From NCBI GenBank assembly GCA_965229345.1, contig OZ245872.1, positions 1,426,001 through 1,490,000 of the forward strand: a stretch of 64,000 nt of DNA, written 5' to 3'. This document shows, piece by piece, positions 50,427 to 58,700 of the stretch. The DNA comes from PBB1 sp965229345 (lineage in GTDB: Bacteria; Pseudomonadota; Gammaproteobacteria; Burkholderiales; Burkholderiaceae_C). How positions within the stretch are numbered: position 1 is the first letter of the stretch; each line of letters opens with the position of its first letter. The notes under the pieces were generated by a model, which did not search any database, had not been told where the DNA came from, and saw nothing but the letters and a program-made list of their open reading frames with translations. The position numbers were made by a program, and so were the translations under genes.

Positions 50427-51452
50427 TCAGTGGGATCGGACGTCGTCGCGCAGCAGGCCACCCAGCAGCACCAGCGGCAGGCGCTCGGAGGCTGAGGGGC
50501 CGGAGAACAGCGCGCTGCAGTCGAAGGCCTCGACGGTGATCGACAGCGTGCGCATCAACAGGCCTTGCAGGGCTTCGGTGCGATCGCCCGCCTGCACCCA
50601 CAGGCGCTGCAGCGGCAGCTCGGGCCAGGAGCGCTCCCAGGCGTCCAGCGAGCGCTGGACCTCGATGGCGAGCCGCGGCGTGTGGTCGGACTCCGGGACA
50701 CTGGCGTCGTCGGGTTCGGCGCCGTAGTCGACGATGTCCACGCCCTCGAGCTCCATCGCCATCAGGCCGTGCCCCTTGGCCGGCGCTGCGGCCGCGGGTG
50801 CCGGAGCCGGCATGTCGCCGAGCGACTGCGCGTTCCAGTCGAGACGGCGCGCGTAGAACAGTTCGCCGTTGGCGCAGATCGTCAGCAGGCATTGATCGCC
50901 ATGCACCATCAGCGCGGCGCTGGCATCGGCGCCCCGGCCGTGCTGCTCTGCGAGTGCGCACTGCAGGTTGCGCTGCGCGAGTTCGGTGATGTCGAACACC
51001 GAGGGCTGCAAGCCCGCGGCTTCCATCCAGCGGCCGAGCTCGACCACCTGCGCGTTGCGCGCTGCGGCCACGAACAACTGCCGCTTGTGCTGCGCGCGCT
51101 GATCGCCGACGGCCAGCACGTCCAGCGTCAGCTCCTCGACCGGGATGTCGATCTTGTCCTTGATCTGCCAGCGCGCGGCGGCCTTCATCTCATCGGCAGG
51201 CACCGCGGGTGCGTCGATCTGCAGCAGCTGACAGTCACCCAGGCCCAGCACCGTGATCACCTCGGCACCGGGCAGGCCAAGTGCGCGCACCCGCTTGGCC
51301 CATTGCTGTGGCGTGTCGGTGCCGCAGGGCTCGCTGCCGCTGCGAACGATCTGGCGTCCGGCCACCTCGACGTAGCGGAACGCGCCGCTGTCGATCGCCA
51401 TTGCCAGCCGACCAGTGGATTGGACGGGCTTCTTGTTCCAGGGAAGTTTCAT
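50427..51452 (-). CDS. mshI: MSHA biogenesis protein MshI (PilM-like)
   Basis: 341-residue cytoplasmic actin-like protein. The start MKLPWNKKPVQSTGRLAMAI leads to an ASKHA-type first strand, and the segment MKAAARWQIKDKIDIPVEEL is typical of PilM/MshI. It anchors the inner-membrane complex through the INLY peptide of the next gene. A GGGAGAA site precedes the ATG at 51452. The mshQ stop is two bases upstream. Confidence 0.86.
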   Translation of the reverse strand: MKLPWNKKPVQSTGRLAMAIDSGAFRYVEVAGRQIVRSGSEPCGTDTPQQWAKRVRALGLPGAEVITVLGLGDCQLLQIDAPAVPADEMKAAARWQIKDKIDIPVEELTLDVLAVGDQRAQHKRQLFVAAARNAQVVELGRWMEAAGLQPSVFDITELAQRNLQCALAEQHGRGADASAALMVHGDQCLLTICANGELFYARRLDWNAQSLGDMPAPAPAAAAPAKGHGLMAMELEGVDIVDYGAEPDDASVPESDHTPRLAIEVQRSLDAWERSWPELPLQRLWVQAGDRTEALQGLLMRTLSITVEAFDCSALFSGPSASERLPLVLLGGLLRDDVRSH

Positions 51453-51454
51453 GG

Positions 51455-54400
51455 TCAGTAGTTCTCCCGCCGATAGACCAGGTTTTGCTGTGTGCTTTGC
51501 TGCCCGAAGGTCGCGCGTGCCGACGGGTCGTTGCCATAGCTGCTGCCGCACCAGGCCCCGCGCAGGAACGCGAGGTTGGCGCCGGCGGAGGCTTCGTCGC
51601 CCTTGGCCGGGGCCCAGGTCTGCAGGCAGGACGCATCGGTTGCGGTGGTGCCGAGGCTGAGTGCGACGTCGTAGGTGCCGACGTGGCCGGAAGCCGGTGC
51701 CGCCAGTTTCAGCAGCCCACGGCCGCTGCTCAACGCGATCCCACTGCTGGCAGCGGTGTCCGCTGCCGTGATCGAGCGCATCAGGTTGCCGAAATTGAAA
51801 GCGGTGACGGGCACCGTGGTGCAGCTGTCCAGCGTGTTGGTGTCCCAGGTGCTGCCGCTCCAGTACTGCGCGGTGACGGGCAGCGGCAGCGCACGATCGG
51901 CCGGCCCCACCGCACTCGACAGGCGCAGGCGGCCGAAGCGCAGCGGCACGCTGGCCACGGTGGCGCGGTCGTTGACGCCGCCCGAGGCGCTGGCCATGTC
52001 GAACGCCGCCATCGCCACCCCATCACTGTCGGTGGGCGCGATGCCGAAGCTCGCGTTGAAGGGGCCGTCGGGCGTGGTGGCCCGTGTGGCACTGACGGTC
52101 ACAGAGACGGCCTTGGCGATGCCACTGGCCCAGCTGCCGGTGGCCGTGCCGAGCGACAGCCGCCCGCTGGCCGCGCTGAACGCGGTGGTGCCGCCGAGCC
52201 CGGCGATGTTCCAGTTGCTCGCGGTCGTCGGGTCGAGTTTCGCGAACGCGCCGATGTAATTCGCGGTGGTCGCGCCTGCCACGTTCTGCGCGGTCAAGGT
52301 GAAGACCAGGTTGAAGTTTTCGCCCAGGTGCGTGAAGGTCGATGCCGGTGAGCAGGTGAGCCCGCTGCGGTGGGTCACCGAAGGCGCGCTGAGGACGAAC
52401 TTCGCGGGGAAGAAGCGGCCGAGGTTGGCGCTGGCCGTGCCGGTGACGTTGCCCGCGCCGAGGTAGCTGCCGTCGGCGATCGAGGCGCTCAGCGTGACGA
52501 TGCCCACCTCGCTGTAGGCCAGTGTGCTGACCGTGGCCGCACCGCTGGCAAAACTGCCTCCGGCGATGCTGGCGTTCGACAGCGTGCCCGTGCTGCCCCC
52601 GGCGGGCAGCACCAGCGTGGGGGCCAGCAGCACACCTTCTGCCGGTGATTCGCGGCCGAAGTTCGGTGTGGCCGCCCCACCCGAGGTTTGCGCGGTGACG
52701 GTGGCGGTGAACGCTTCGCCAGCCTTGATGAATTTCGCCCCGGTCGCACCCGCTGCGGCTGGATTGACCAGGTTGGGTGCGGCCGCCTGCTTGAGGTTGC
52801 TGACCAGCAGGTTGGCGGGCTTCACCACGAAGGCGTTCGAGCTGCCACTCAGGCTGCTCAGCAGCGAGCCGCCGGCACCCTTGCTGGCATACAGCGTGAC
52901 CTGCCCGACGTCGCCATAGGTGAAGGTGAACGGTGCGTTGCCGTTGCCGTCGAAGGTCATTGCCACCGAGCTGTAGCTGGACACGCCGGTGTTCGGGTTG
53001 CCGGTGATGGCGGTCGCGGCACCGCCGTTGACCGACATCAGGTTGCCCGCGGCACAGGTCGTGGGGTTGTTGCACTGGTAGGCCCAGCTCACCGTGTTCG
53101 ATCCGGTGAGCGCACTGGTGCATGCGCCGGTGCTGGTGTTGGTCTGGACGGCCCGCAGGTAGTAGCTGCCCGAGGCCGTTCCCGCCGTCTGTGTGGGCAC
53201 GGTGGCCGCGCTGCCCGTGGTGCTGGCCGAGACGATGAAGCCGGCGGTGCTGAAGGTGGTCGAGCAGCTGTTGGCCACCGCGCACTTGACGCCGTCCGGG
53301 CAGCATTGGCGCGGGCTGGTGGCCGACGTCGATTCACCCGACAGCGTCACGCTGGCCACAGCGCCCTGGCTGGCGGCGGGATAGCTGAGCGTGGTGGTGG
53401 CCACGCCCTTGCTGTTGAAGGTGATCGTGGTGCCGCCCAGCGTGGCGCCAGTGGTCGCGAGCGTGGCGGTGGCACCGCTCAGCGAGGTCGACGGGTTGGT
53501 GCAGGGGCTGGTGCTGTTGCTGCAGGCGGTGACGGTCACCGTGCTCGGCAGACACGAGATGCCGCTGGTGGGCAGCGACAGCTCGTAGTGGTCCGGGCTG
53601 GCCACCGCGCCGCTGCAGGCGGCGGGCATCTTGTAGGTCGAGTTGTTCACCACGCAGCTGCTGCTGCAGTTGCTGCCGCAGCACACGCTGTTGACCGACG
53701 ACTGGTAGTCCAGCGTGATCGACGACGACGAGGTCGATGTCACGCAGCTCGACGCCACCGCGTTCTGCGCCACCGTGACCGTGCCTGCGCTGCTGATGGC
53801 CCCGCTCACCTTGGCGGCATAGCCCACGGCGACACTGGTGCTGCTGCCGGTGACGCTGCCGGTCACCACCGAGTTCTGGTCCAGCTTGACGTTGCCGCCA
53901 CCGGTGACCGAGCCTTTGACGGTCGCGGCGTAGCCGATGACGATGCTGCCGGTCTTGCTGACCACGTTGCCTGCCACGCTGCCGCTCTGGCCGATGGTGA
54001 TTGCGCCGCTGCCGCTGGTGATCGAGCCGGCCACGGTGGTTTGATAGTCCAGCGTGATGTCGCCGGTGGTGGTGGTGATCGAGCCGCCGATGGTGATCTG
54101 GCCCTTCTTGTCGACCACCGAACCCGCCGTGATGTTGGCGTTGATGACGGCCTTGTAGCCCAGCGTCACCGCGCCGCTGACGATCAGCGTCAGGTCGCTG
54201 GCCGTGCCGCCGGCGTTGATGGTGCTGGTGTCGGTGGTCAGCGTGCCTTTGATGGTGATCGTGGCGGGCTTCTGGCCGTTGATCGTCATGGTGTCGCCAT
54301 AGGCCAGGGTGACGTCGCCGCACACGTAATCGCCCTGGTTACCGCTGCAGCCTGGGGGCATGTTGGCGCCAGGAAACTTGTAATCCACGGCATGTGCTGC

Positions 54401-54472
54401 CGCAGCGCACAGCAGCAGTGCGGCGGTGCTGGCCCACCGCAGCAGGGCGCGCAGGCGTGTTTGCACGCTCAT
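51455..54472 (-). CDS. mshQ: MshQ-like large pilus-associated protein with beta-solenoid repeats
   Basis: 1005-residue exported protein with signal peptide (about 1-28, AAAAHA). Residues about 53-265 are a run of short Gly/Thr/Val-rich repeats (for example GSITSGSGAITIGQSGSVAG) suggesting a right-handed beta-solenoid. A Cys-rich zone (about 263-300; CCGSNCSSSC) follows, then Ig-like beta-rich regions, and a C-terminal half of the kind found in MshQ (DUF6701), with FGRLRLSSAVGP and YRRENY at the end. It probably lies at the pilus tip or cell surface and acts in adhesion. The start overlaps the mshP stop by four bases. Confidence 0.85.
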   Translation of the reverse strand: MSVQTRLRALLRWASTAALLLCAAAAHAVDYKFPGANMPPGCSGNQGDYVCGDVTLAYGDTMTINGQKPATITIKGTLTTDTSTINAGGTASDLTLIVSGAVTLGYKAVINANITAGSVVDKKGQITIGGSITTTTGDITLDYQTTVAGSITSGSGAITIGQSGSVAGNVVSKTGSIVIGYAATVKGSVTGGGNVKLDQNSVVTGSVTGSSTSVAVGYAAKVSGAISSAGTVTVAQNAVASSCVTSTSSSSITLDYQSSVNSVCCGSNCSSSCVVNNSTYKMPAACSGAVASPDHYELSLPTSGISCLPSTVTVTACSNSTSPCTNPSTSLSGATATLATTGATLGGTTITFNSKGVATTTLSYPAASQGAVASVTLSGESTSATSPRQCCPDGVKCAVANSCSTTFSTAGFIVSASTTGSAATVPTQTAGTASGSYYLRAVQTNTSTGACTSALTGSNTVSWAYQCNNPTTCAAGNLMSVNGGAATAITGNPNTGVSSYSSVAMTFDGNGNAPFTFTYGDVGQVTLYASKGAGGSLLSSLSGSSNAFVVKPANLLVSNLKQAAAPNLVNPAAAGATGAKFIKAGEAFTATVTAQTSGGAATPNFGRESPAEGVLLAPTLVLPAGGSTGTLSNASIAGGSFASGAATVSTLAYSEVGIVTLSASIADGSYLGAGNVTGTASANLGRFFPAKFVLSAPSVTHRSGLTCSPASTFTHLGENFNLVFTLTAQNVAGATTANYIGAFAKLDPTTASNWNIAGLGGTTAFSAASGRLSLGTATGSWASGIAKAVSVTVSATRATTPDGPFNASFGIAPTDSDGVAMAAFDMASASGGVNDRATVASVPLRFGRLRLSSAVGPADRALPLPVTAQYWSGSTWDTNTLDSCTTVPVTAFNFGNLMRSITAADTAASSGIALSSGRGLLKLAAPASGHVGTYDVALSLGTTATDASCLQTWAPAKGDEASAGANLAFLRGAWCGSSYGNDPSARATFGQQSTQQNLVYRRENY

Positions 54473-54936
54473 CGCATCACCGTCCACGCGAGCTGCCGCT
54501 CGACATAGGTGGTGCCCGGGCTGGCCGCGGTGTTCGGGCAGCTGCCGCCGGTCGGTGTGTTGCAGGCGTTGGCGGTCAGTTGGTAGAAGGCCAGGCTCGC
54601 GCTGCCATCGGTGCCTGCGGTCTGGGTGCAGCTGACGGTGATGGTGTAGCTGCCCAGGCCGGCAGCGGTGAAGCTGGTGGTGCCGAAGCACCCGGGCGCT
54701 GCGGCCGGCGGGGCGGGGTTGCGCAGCACCTGGAACGCGGCCCATTCGAGCCCGGCGCGTGCCGCCTGCATCGCACGGGCCGATTCGACCTCGGCGGCCG
54801 AGCCCAGGTGTTGGCGCGTGCTGACGCTGGCGATGGCCGCGCCCAGCGCAGCCAGCACGACGACGATGAAGAGCACCGACACCATCGTGAAGCCGGTGCT
54901 GCGGCGCTCAGGGCTGGTTGCTGACGTAGACCGCAT
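54469..54936 (-). CDS. mshP: MSHA minor pilin-like protein MshP
   Basis: 155-residue protein with a type IV prepilin-like start: basic leader, STGFTMVSVLFIVVVLAALG hydrophobic segment with G15/F16 as cleavage site, then EVESARAMQAARAGLEWAAF, the family-typical amphipathic stretch. Four Cys residues follow in the globular part. MshP is a PilX-like minor component. It overlaps mshO upstream by 29 bases and mshQ downstream by four. Confidence 0.84.
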   Translation of the reverse strand: MRSTSATSPERRSTGFTMVSVLFIVVVLAALGAAIASVSTRQHLGSAAEVESARAMQAARAGLEWAAFQVLRNPAPPAAAPGCFGTTSFTAAGLGSYTITVSCTQTAGTDGSASLAFYQLTANACNTPTGGSCPNTAASPGTTYVERQLAWTVMR

Positions 54937-55774
54937 GCTGCAGGCTCACGCTTTCGGTGTGGGTGGAGGTGCTGCCCGACAGCGTGAGCTGCAGGTTGAC
55001 GAGGGCTGCACGCGCGGCCACCAGCGTGCCTTCCACGCTGAAGCGGCAGGCGCTGACGCCGGTGGCCAGCACCGCGTTGCTGCCGCCGACGGGTGGGTCG
55101 GGCTGGTTCGCGAGGAAGCCGTAGCCCTGGTAACGCGTCAGGGTGCCGGCAGCCAGATCGCAGCGGTAGGTGACCGGCGAGCTGACCGCGGTCACGCGGT
55201 ACGGCGGCGCGTAGTCTCCGACCGGCAGGCCGGCCAGCGAGCTCAGCTTGATGGTCGAGGCCGATCCGGCGGCGTTGGCCGCGGTGCGGCGATTCGACTG
55301 CGCCTGTGCGGCAGCGCTGCTGTTGTCGGCGTAGGCGTTCGAGCCGGTGACGTTCGGGCCCAGGTTGTAGAAGACCAGTTGCTGCGACGCAGTGACATTC
55401 AGCGGCGGGCCGACGATGTCGAAGCTGTTGTCCACCGTGCCGAAATCCAGCCGGTCGCCGCTCTCGGTCGCGTAGCGCGCCGCGCCGGTGGTGGGGATCA
55501 ATTCCATCCCCAGACCCGAGGCCGTCACCCGCACGCTGTTGGGCAGCGCGATGGCCAGGTCGCGGCCGATGCGGCGCAGTGACAAGTCGGCCGTGTCGAC
55601 CAGACCGGCGCGGGCGACGGCGGCCATGTAGCCCTGCACGGGTTGCACGATGAAGCGGCCCACCACCGCGAACAGCACGCCGGTGACGGCGATCACCATC
55701 ACCACCTCGATCAGCGTGAAGCCGCGCCAGGCATGGCCGGTGCGGTGCGGTTCAGAGCGAGGCATTGGGCGCAT
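54908..55774 (-). CDS. mshO: MSHA minor pilin MshO
   Basis: About 288 residues. The prepilin signal is RGFTLIEVVMVIAVTGVLFA, with Glu5 of the mature protein conserved, and the mature protein is a GspJ-like minor pilin (ADLSLRRIGRDLAIALPNSV). Start choice is uncertain: ATGs at 55792, 55774 and 55765 are all in frame with no clear ribosome site; 55774 is taken as a compromise. The gene begins inside the end of mshD. Confidence 0.82.
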   Translation of the reverse strand: MRPMPRSEPHRTGHAWRGFTLIEVVMVIAVTGVLFAVVGRFIVQPVQGYMAAVARAGLVDTADLSLRRIGRDLAIALPNSVRVTASGLGMELIPTTGAARYATESGDRLDFGTVDNSFDIVGPPLNVTASQQLVFYNLGPNVTGSNAYADNSSAAAQAQSNRRTAANAAGSASTIKLSSLAGLPVGDYAPPYRVTAVSSPVTYRCDLAAGTLTRYQGYGFLANQPDPPVGGSNAVLATGVSACRFSVEGTLVAARAALVNLQLTLSGSTSTHTESVSLQHAVYVSNQP

Positions 55775-56333
55775 ACCGGGTTCGGTAGCCATCCAGCGTC
55801 AGCGTGCCGCCTCGCGGGTCGGTGACGGTCACGCTGATGCGCAGCACATCGCCGCTGGCGGCGGTCATCGTGTTCAAGGCTGCGGCCGTCACGGCCACGC
55901 TGGCCTGGTAGCCCGCGAGGCCAGGCACAGTCGTGTTGGTGATGTCGACGATGCTTTTCATCGCATAACCGCCGTAGTCGTTCACATGATCGAACTGCGG
56001 GGTGGTGAAGCGGCTTTCGCCGGCTTCCGGGCCGATCGCCTCGGTGACTTTGCAATCGGCGGTGCTGGTGGCGGTGGCGACGTTCGGGTCGTCACCATCG
56101 CAGAAGGTAAAGGGCATCAGGCTGGCCTCTTCCAGCAGCGCCTCGGCAATGGCCAGCGACTGGCGGCGCAGCATCGGATCGGCGCTGGTGCCGGTCGATT
56201 GGATGAACACCGCCAGCACGCCGGCCAGCGCAGCGCTGACCACGGCGATGAAGATCACCAGCTCGATGAGCGACAGACCGCGCAGGCGGTCAAGGGGCGC
56301 TGGGTTCTGGCAGTGCGTGGACGACGGGTGCAT
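55752..56333 (-). CDS. mshD: MSHA minor pilin MshD
   Basis: 193-residue prepilin-like protein. The leader ends RLRG and the hydrophobic helix is LSLIELVIFIAVVSAALAGV, with the conserved Glu at mature position 5. The mature part (LRRQSLAIAEALLEEASLMP) matches GspI/MshD minor pilins, which start pilus assembly. Two Cys residues may form a disulfide. A 56-base gap separates it from mshC. Confidence 0.84.
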   Translation of the reverse strand: MHPSSTHCQNPAPLDRLRGLSLIELVIFIAVVSAALAGVLAVFIQSTGTSADPMLRRQSLAIAEALLEEASLMPFTFCDGDDPNVATATSTADCKVTEAIGPEAGESRFTTPQFDHVNDYGGYAMKSIVDITNTTVPGLAGYQASVAVTAAALNTMTAASGDVLRISVTVTDPRGGTLTLDGYRTRYAPNASL

Positions 56334-56389
56334 CGAGGTCTCGGAGAAATCCGAGTTCGATGCTAGGGATGTCCCTCAGCGGAGAAACC

Positions 56390-56851
56390 TCAAGGAACGG
56401 CGCGAAACAGGCCCGTTTCTGTCTCGATCTGGTAAGTCATCGAGGTCTTGCCGTAACTCACAGTGACGGGCAATGCGCTGCCGGTCGAGGTGATGGCACT
56501 GCCCGTGTTGCTGGCGTTGAAGGTGACGGTGCGGGGGCCGGCTTCGGCCAGGCAGGGTGAGGCGCTGACCGGGCAGGTGACCGCTGCAATCGTGCTGCCC
56601 TTGAAGTACGCATAGCTGGCGCCGGTGCCGGTGAAGGTGGCGACGATCGGGCGGCGCTGGGTGAGTGCCAGGCGTTGCATGGCTGCGGTCTGGGCCTTCA
56701 GCTCATCGGCGAAGGCCCTCAGCCGGAAGGTGGTCAGGTCGAGCGCGGGCAGCGCGAACACCGCGAGCACGCCGATGACGATGATGACCATCACCAGCTC
56801 GACCAGCGTGAAGCCGCCAGCGTCTCGCGCAGAAGGAGTGCGAGGGCGCAT
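56390..56851 (-). CDS. mshC: MSHA minor pilin MshC
   Basis: 153-residue GspH-like minor pilin. The prepilin cleavage region is ARDAGGFTLVELVMVIIVIG. The mature part contains the helix LRAFADELKAQTAAMQRLAL and a beta-sheet domain with one Cys pair. The ATG at 56851 (MRPRTPS) is used rather than an upstream ATG giving an overlong leader. Order mshA-C-D-O-P-Q agrees with Vibrio and Shewanella loci. Confidence 0.84.
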   Translation of the reverse strand: MRPRTPSARDAGGFTLVELVMVIIVIGVLAVFALPALDLTTFRLRAFADELKAQTAAMQRLALTQRRPIVATFTGTGASYAYFKGSTIAAVTCPVSASPCLAEAGPRTVTFNASNTGSAITSTGSALPVTVSYGKTSMTYQIETETGLFRAVP

Positions 56852-56905
56852 GGCGGCAGTGGCAGCGGGCAAAGTCAGACGGGGCGGGGCGCCCCGTCAG
56901 CGGGG

Positions 56906-57322
56906 TCAGTTGATGCCGAGCGCGGTGAAGGTGGCAACGACCTTGTCGCCAGAGTTCGGCACGAAGACCAGCGTGCAGTTGGTGGCGATGCCTGCCTGCA
57001 GCTTGTTCTCTTCGATCACATATTCGCCGCCACTCCCTTTGGGAAGTGCCGTCGTGTACTCGCCTTCGGTGTAGGTCTGCAGACCCTTCGCCACATCGGT
57101 GCAGGTGGCCATTTGCACGCCCTTGGCGGGGTTCGCGGTGCGGGTCGCGAAGTTGACCGAGGCCGCCGAGCTCAGCGAGCCGGCCACGCCGTTGACGGCC
57201 GCCTGGTTCGCGTCGGACTTCAGGTCCAGGTACTTGGGAATGGCCACGGCGGACAGCACGCCGAGAATGACGATGACCATGATCAGCTCGATCAGGGTGA
57301 AACCGGTTTGGCGCGAGCGCAT
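56906..57322 (-). CDS. mshA: MSHA major pilin MshA
   Basis: 138-residue type IV pilin. Leader MRSRQTG is cut before FTLIELIMVIVILGVLSAVA; the mature protein starts with Phe and has Glu5. The segment IPKYLDLKSDANQAAVNGVA is characteristic of MshA/MshB pilins. Two Cys (ATCTDV and TNCTLV) likely form the C-terminal disulfide loop. A clear GGAG site precedes the ATG. The 138-base gap upstream may hold a separate promoter, fitting high expression of a major subunit. Confidence 0.88.
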   Translation of the reverse strand: MRSRQTGFTLIELIMVIVILGVLSAVAIPKYLDLKSDANQAAVNGVAGSLSSAASVNFATRTANPAKGVQMATCTDVAKGLQTYTEGEYTTALPKGSGGEYVIEENKLQAGIATNCTLVFVPNSGDKVVATFTALGIN

Positions 57323-57460
57323 GGCGAATCTCCAGGTTGAATCAGGTTGGAAACATTCAGACCGAGCGGACTGCTCGGGCACTTGGGTGGCGTATCGGAC
57401 GCCTCTGGCCATTTCTTGAGGGCTGGATAAGGGTTTGCCTGGAAATATCCGGGCGCGTGC

Positions 57461-58699
57461 TCAGCCGCCGCCCCGACCCTGTGCCGCCCCCCCCAGGTTC
57501 CACAGCGGCAGGAAGATGCCCAGCGCCAGCACCAGCACCATCGCGCCGATGACGGTGAGCAGCAGCGGTTCGATGCTGGCCGCCAGCCCCTTGATGGCGT
57601 AATCGGTTTCGCGCTCGTACATGTCGGCCACCTCGATCATCAGGCTGTCGAGGTCGCCGGTTTCCTCGCCGACGGCGATCATCTGCAGCACCACCGGGGT
57701 GAAGATGCCGGCTGCTGCGGCACAGCGCGAGACGCTCTCGCCGCGCTCGACGCCCTCGCGCATCTGCTCGATGCGCTGCGCGATGTAAGCGTTGTCGACC
57801 GTCTGGGCCACCACCGACATCGCGCGGCTGATCGGCACGCCGCTGCGGCTGGCGATGGCGAAGCTGCGCGCAAAGCGCGACAGCGTGCCCTTGAGCACGA
57901 TCGGTCCGGCGATCGGCAGTTTCAGCTTGAGTCCGTCCCACATCAGCCGGCCGGGCGCGGTCGCCAGCCAGGCGCGCACGCCCCACCACGTGCCGACGCC
58001 GCCGGCCAGCAGCAGCGGCCACGCATCGACGGTGAACTTCGAGATCGCCATCAGCAGCCGGGTGACCGGCGGCAACTCGGCCTTGAACTGGGCGAAGACG
58101 GTGGCAAAGGTCGGGATCACGAACAGGTTGATCACCAGCATCGCAATGGCAATCGCCACCAGCACCATCGTCGGGTAGCGCAGTGCCTGCTTGATGCGCG
58201 AACGCACATCCAGCTCGAACTCGATGTGCTTGGCCAGCCGGTCGAAGACCTCGGTCAGCCGACCGCTCATTTCGCCCACGCGCACCATCGCGATGTAGAA
58301 GCCGTTGAAGGCTTCGGTGTGCCGCTTCATCGCGGTGCCGAGCTCGTGGCCCTGTTCCAGGTTCGCCCGCAGATCGGCCAGCATCGCGCCCAGCGACGGC
58401 TTGGCCGCCGAGGCCTGCAGGCTGGACAGCGCCCGCAGGATCGGCACGCCGGCGCGCTGCAGGGTGTGCATCTGGCGCGAGAAGATCAGCACGTCCTCGT
58501 CCTTGATCGGCGCGTTGCCCAGGCCGGGCCACAGGCTGACGTGCGCGCTGGCAGTGGCCGCCGGCTTCTCGGTCAGCGAGACCAGGATCGTTCCGTTGGC
58601 CTGCAGCACCGCGGCCGCGGCGCCTGCGTTCTCGGCCTCGATCTCGCCGCGCGACGCTTCGCCGCCCGGCTTTCTACCTTGCCAGGTGAACGTCGTCAT
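57461..58699 (-). CDS. mshG: MSHA platform protein MshG (GspF/PilC-like)
   Basis: 412-residue inner-membrane platform protein. It has the duplicated GspF domain: first copy about 70-195 (FSRQMHTLQRAGVPILRALS), second about 270-395 (FARSFAIASRSGVPISRAMS), each followed by hydrophobic helices. It couples the assembly ATPase to pilin insertion. The C-terminal tail is Gly-rich. One base separates it from mshE upstream. Confidence 0.92.
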   Translation of the reverse strand: MTTFTWQGRKPGGEASRGEIEAENAGAAAAVLQANGTILVSLTEKPAATASAHVSLWPGLGNAPIKDEDVLIFSRQMHTLQRAGVPILRALSSLQASAAKPSLGAMLADLRANLEQGHELGTAMKRHTEAFNGFYIAMVRVGEMSGRLTEVFDRLAKHIEFELDVRSRIKQALRYPTMVLVAIAIAMLVINLFVIPTFATVFAQFKAELPPVTRLLMAISKFTVDAWPLLLAGGVGTWWGVRAWLATAPGRLMWDGLKLKLPIAGPIVLKGTLSRFARSFAIASRSGVPISRAMSVVAQTVDNAYIAQRIEQMREGVERGESVSRCAAAAGIFTPVVLQMIAVGEETGDLDSLMIEVADMYERETDYAIKGLAASIEPLLLTVIGAMVLVLALGIFLPLWNLGGAAQGRGGG

Positions 58700-58700
58700 C

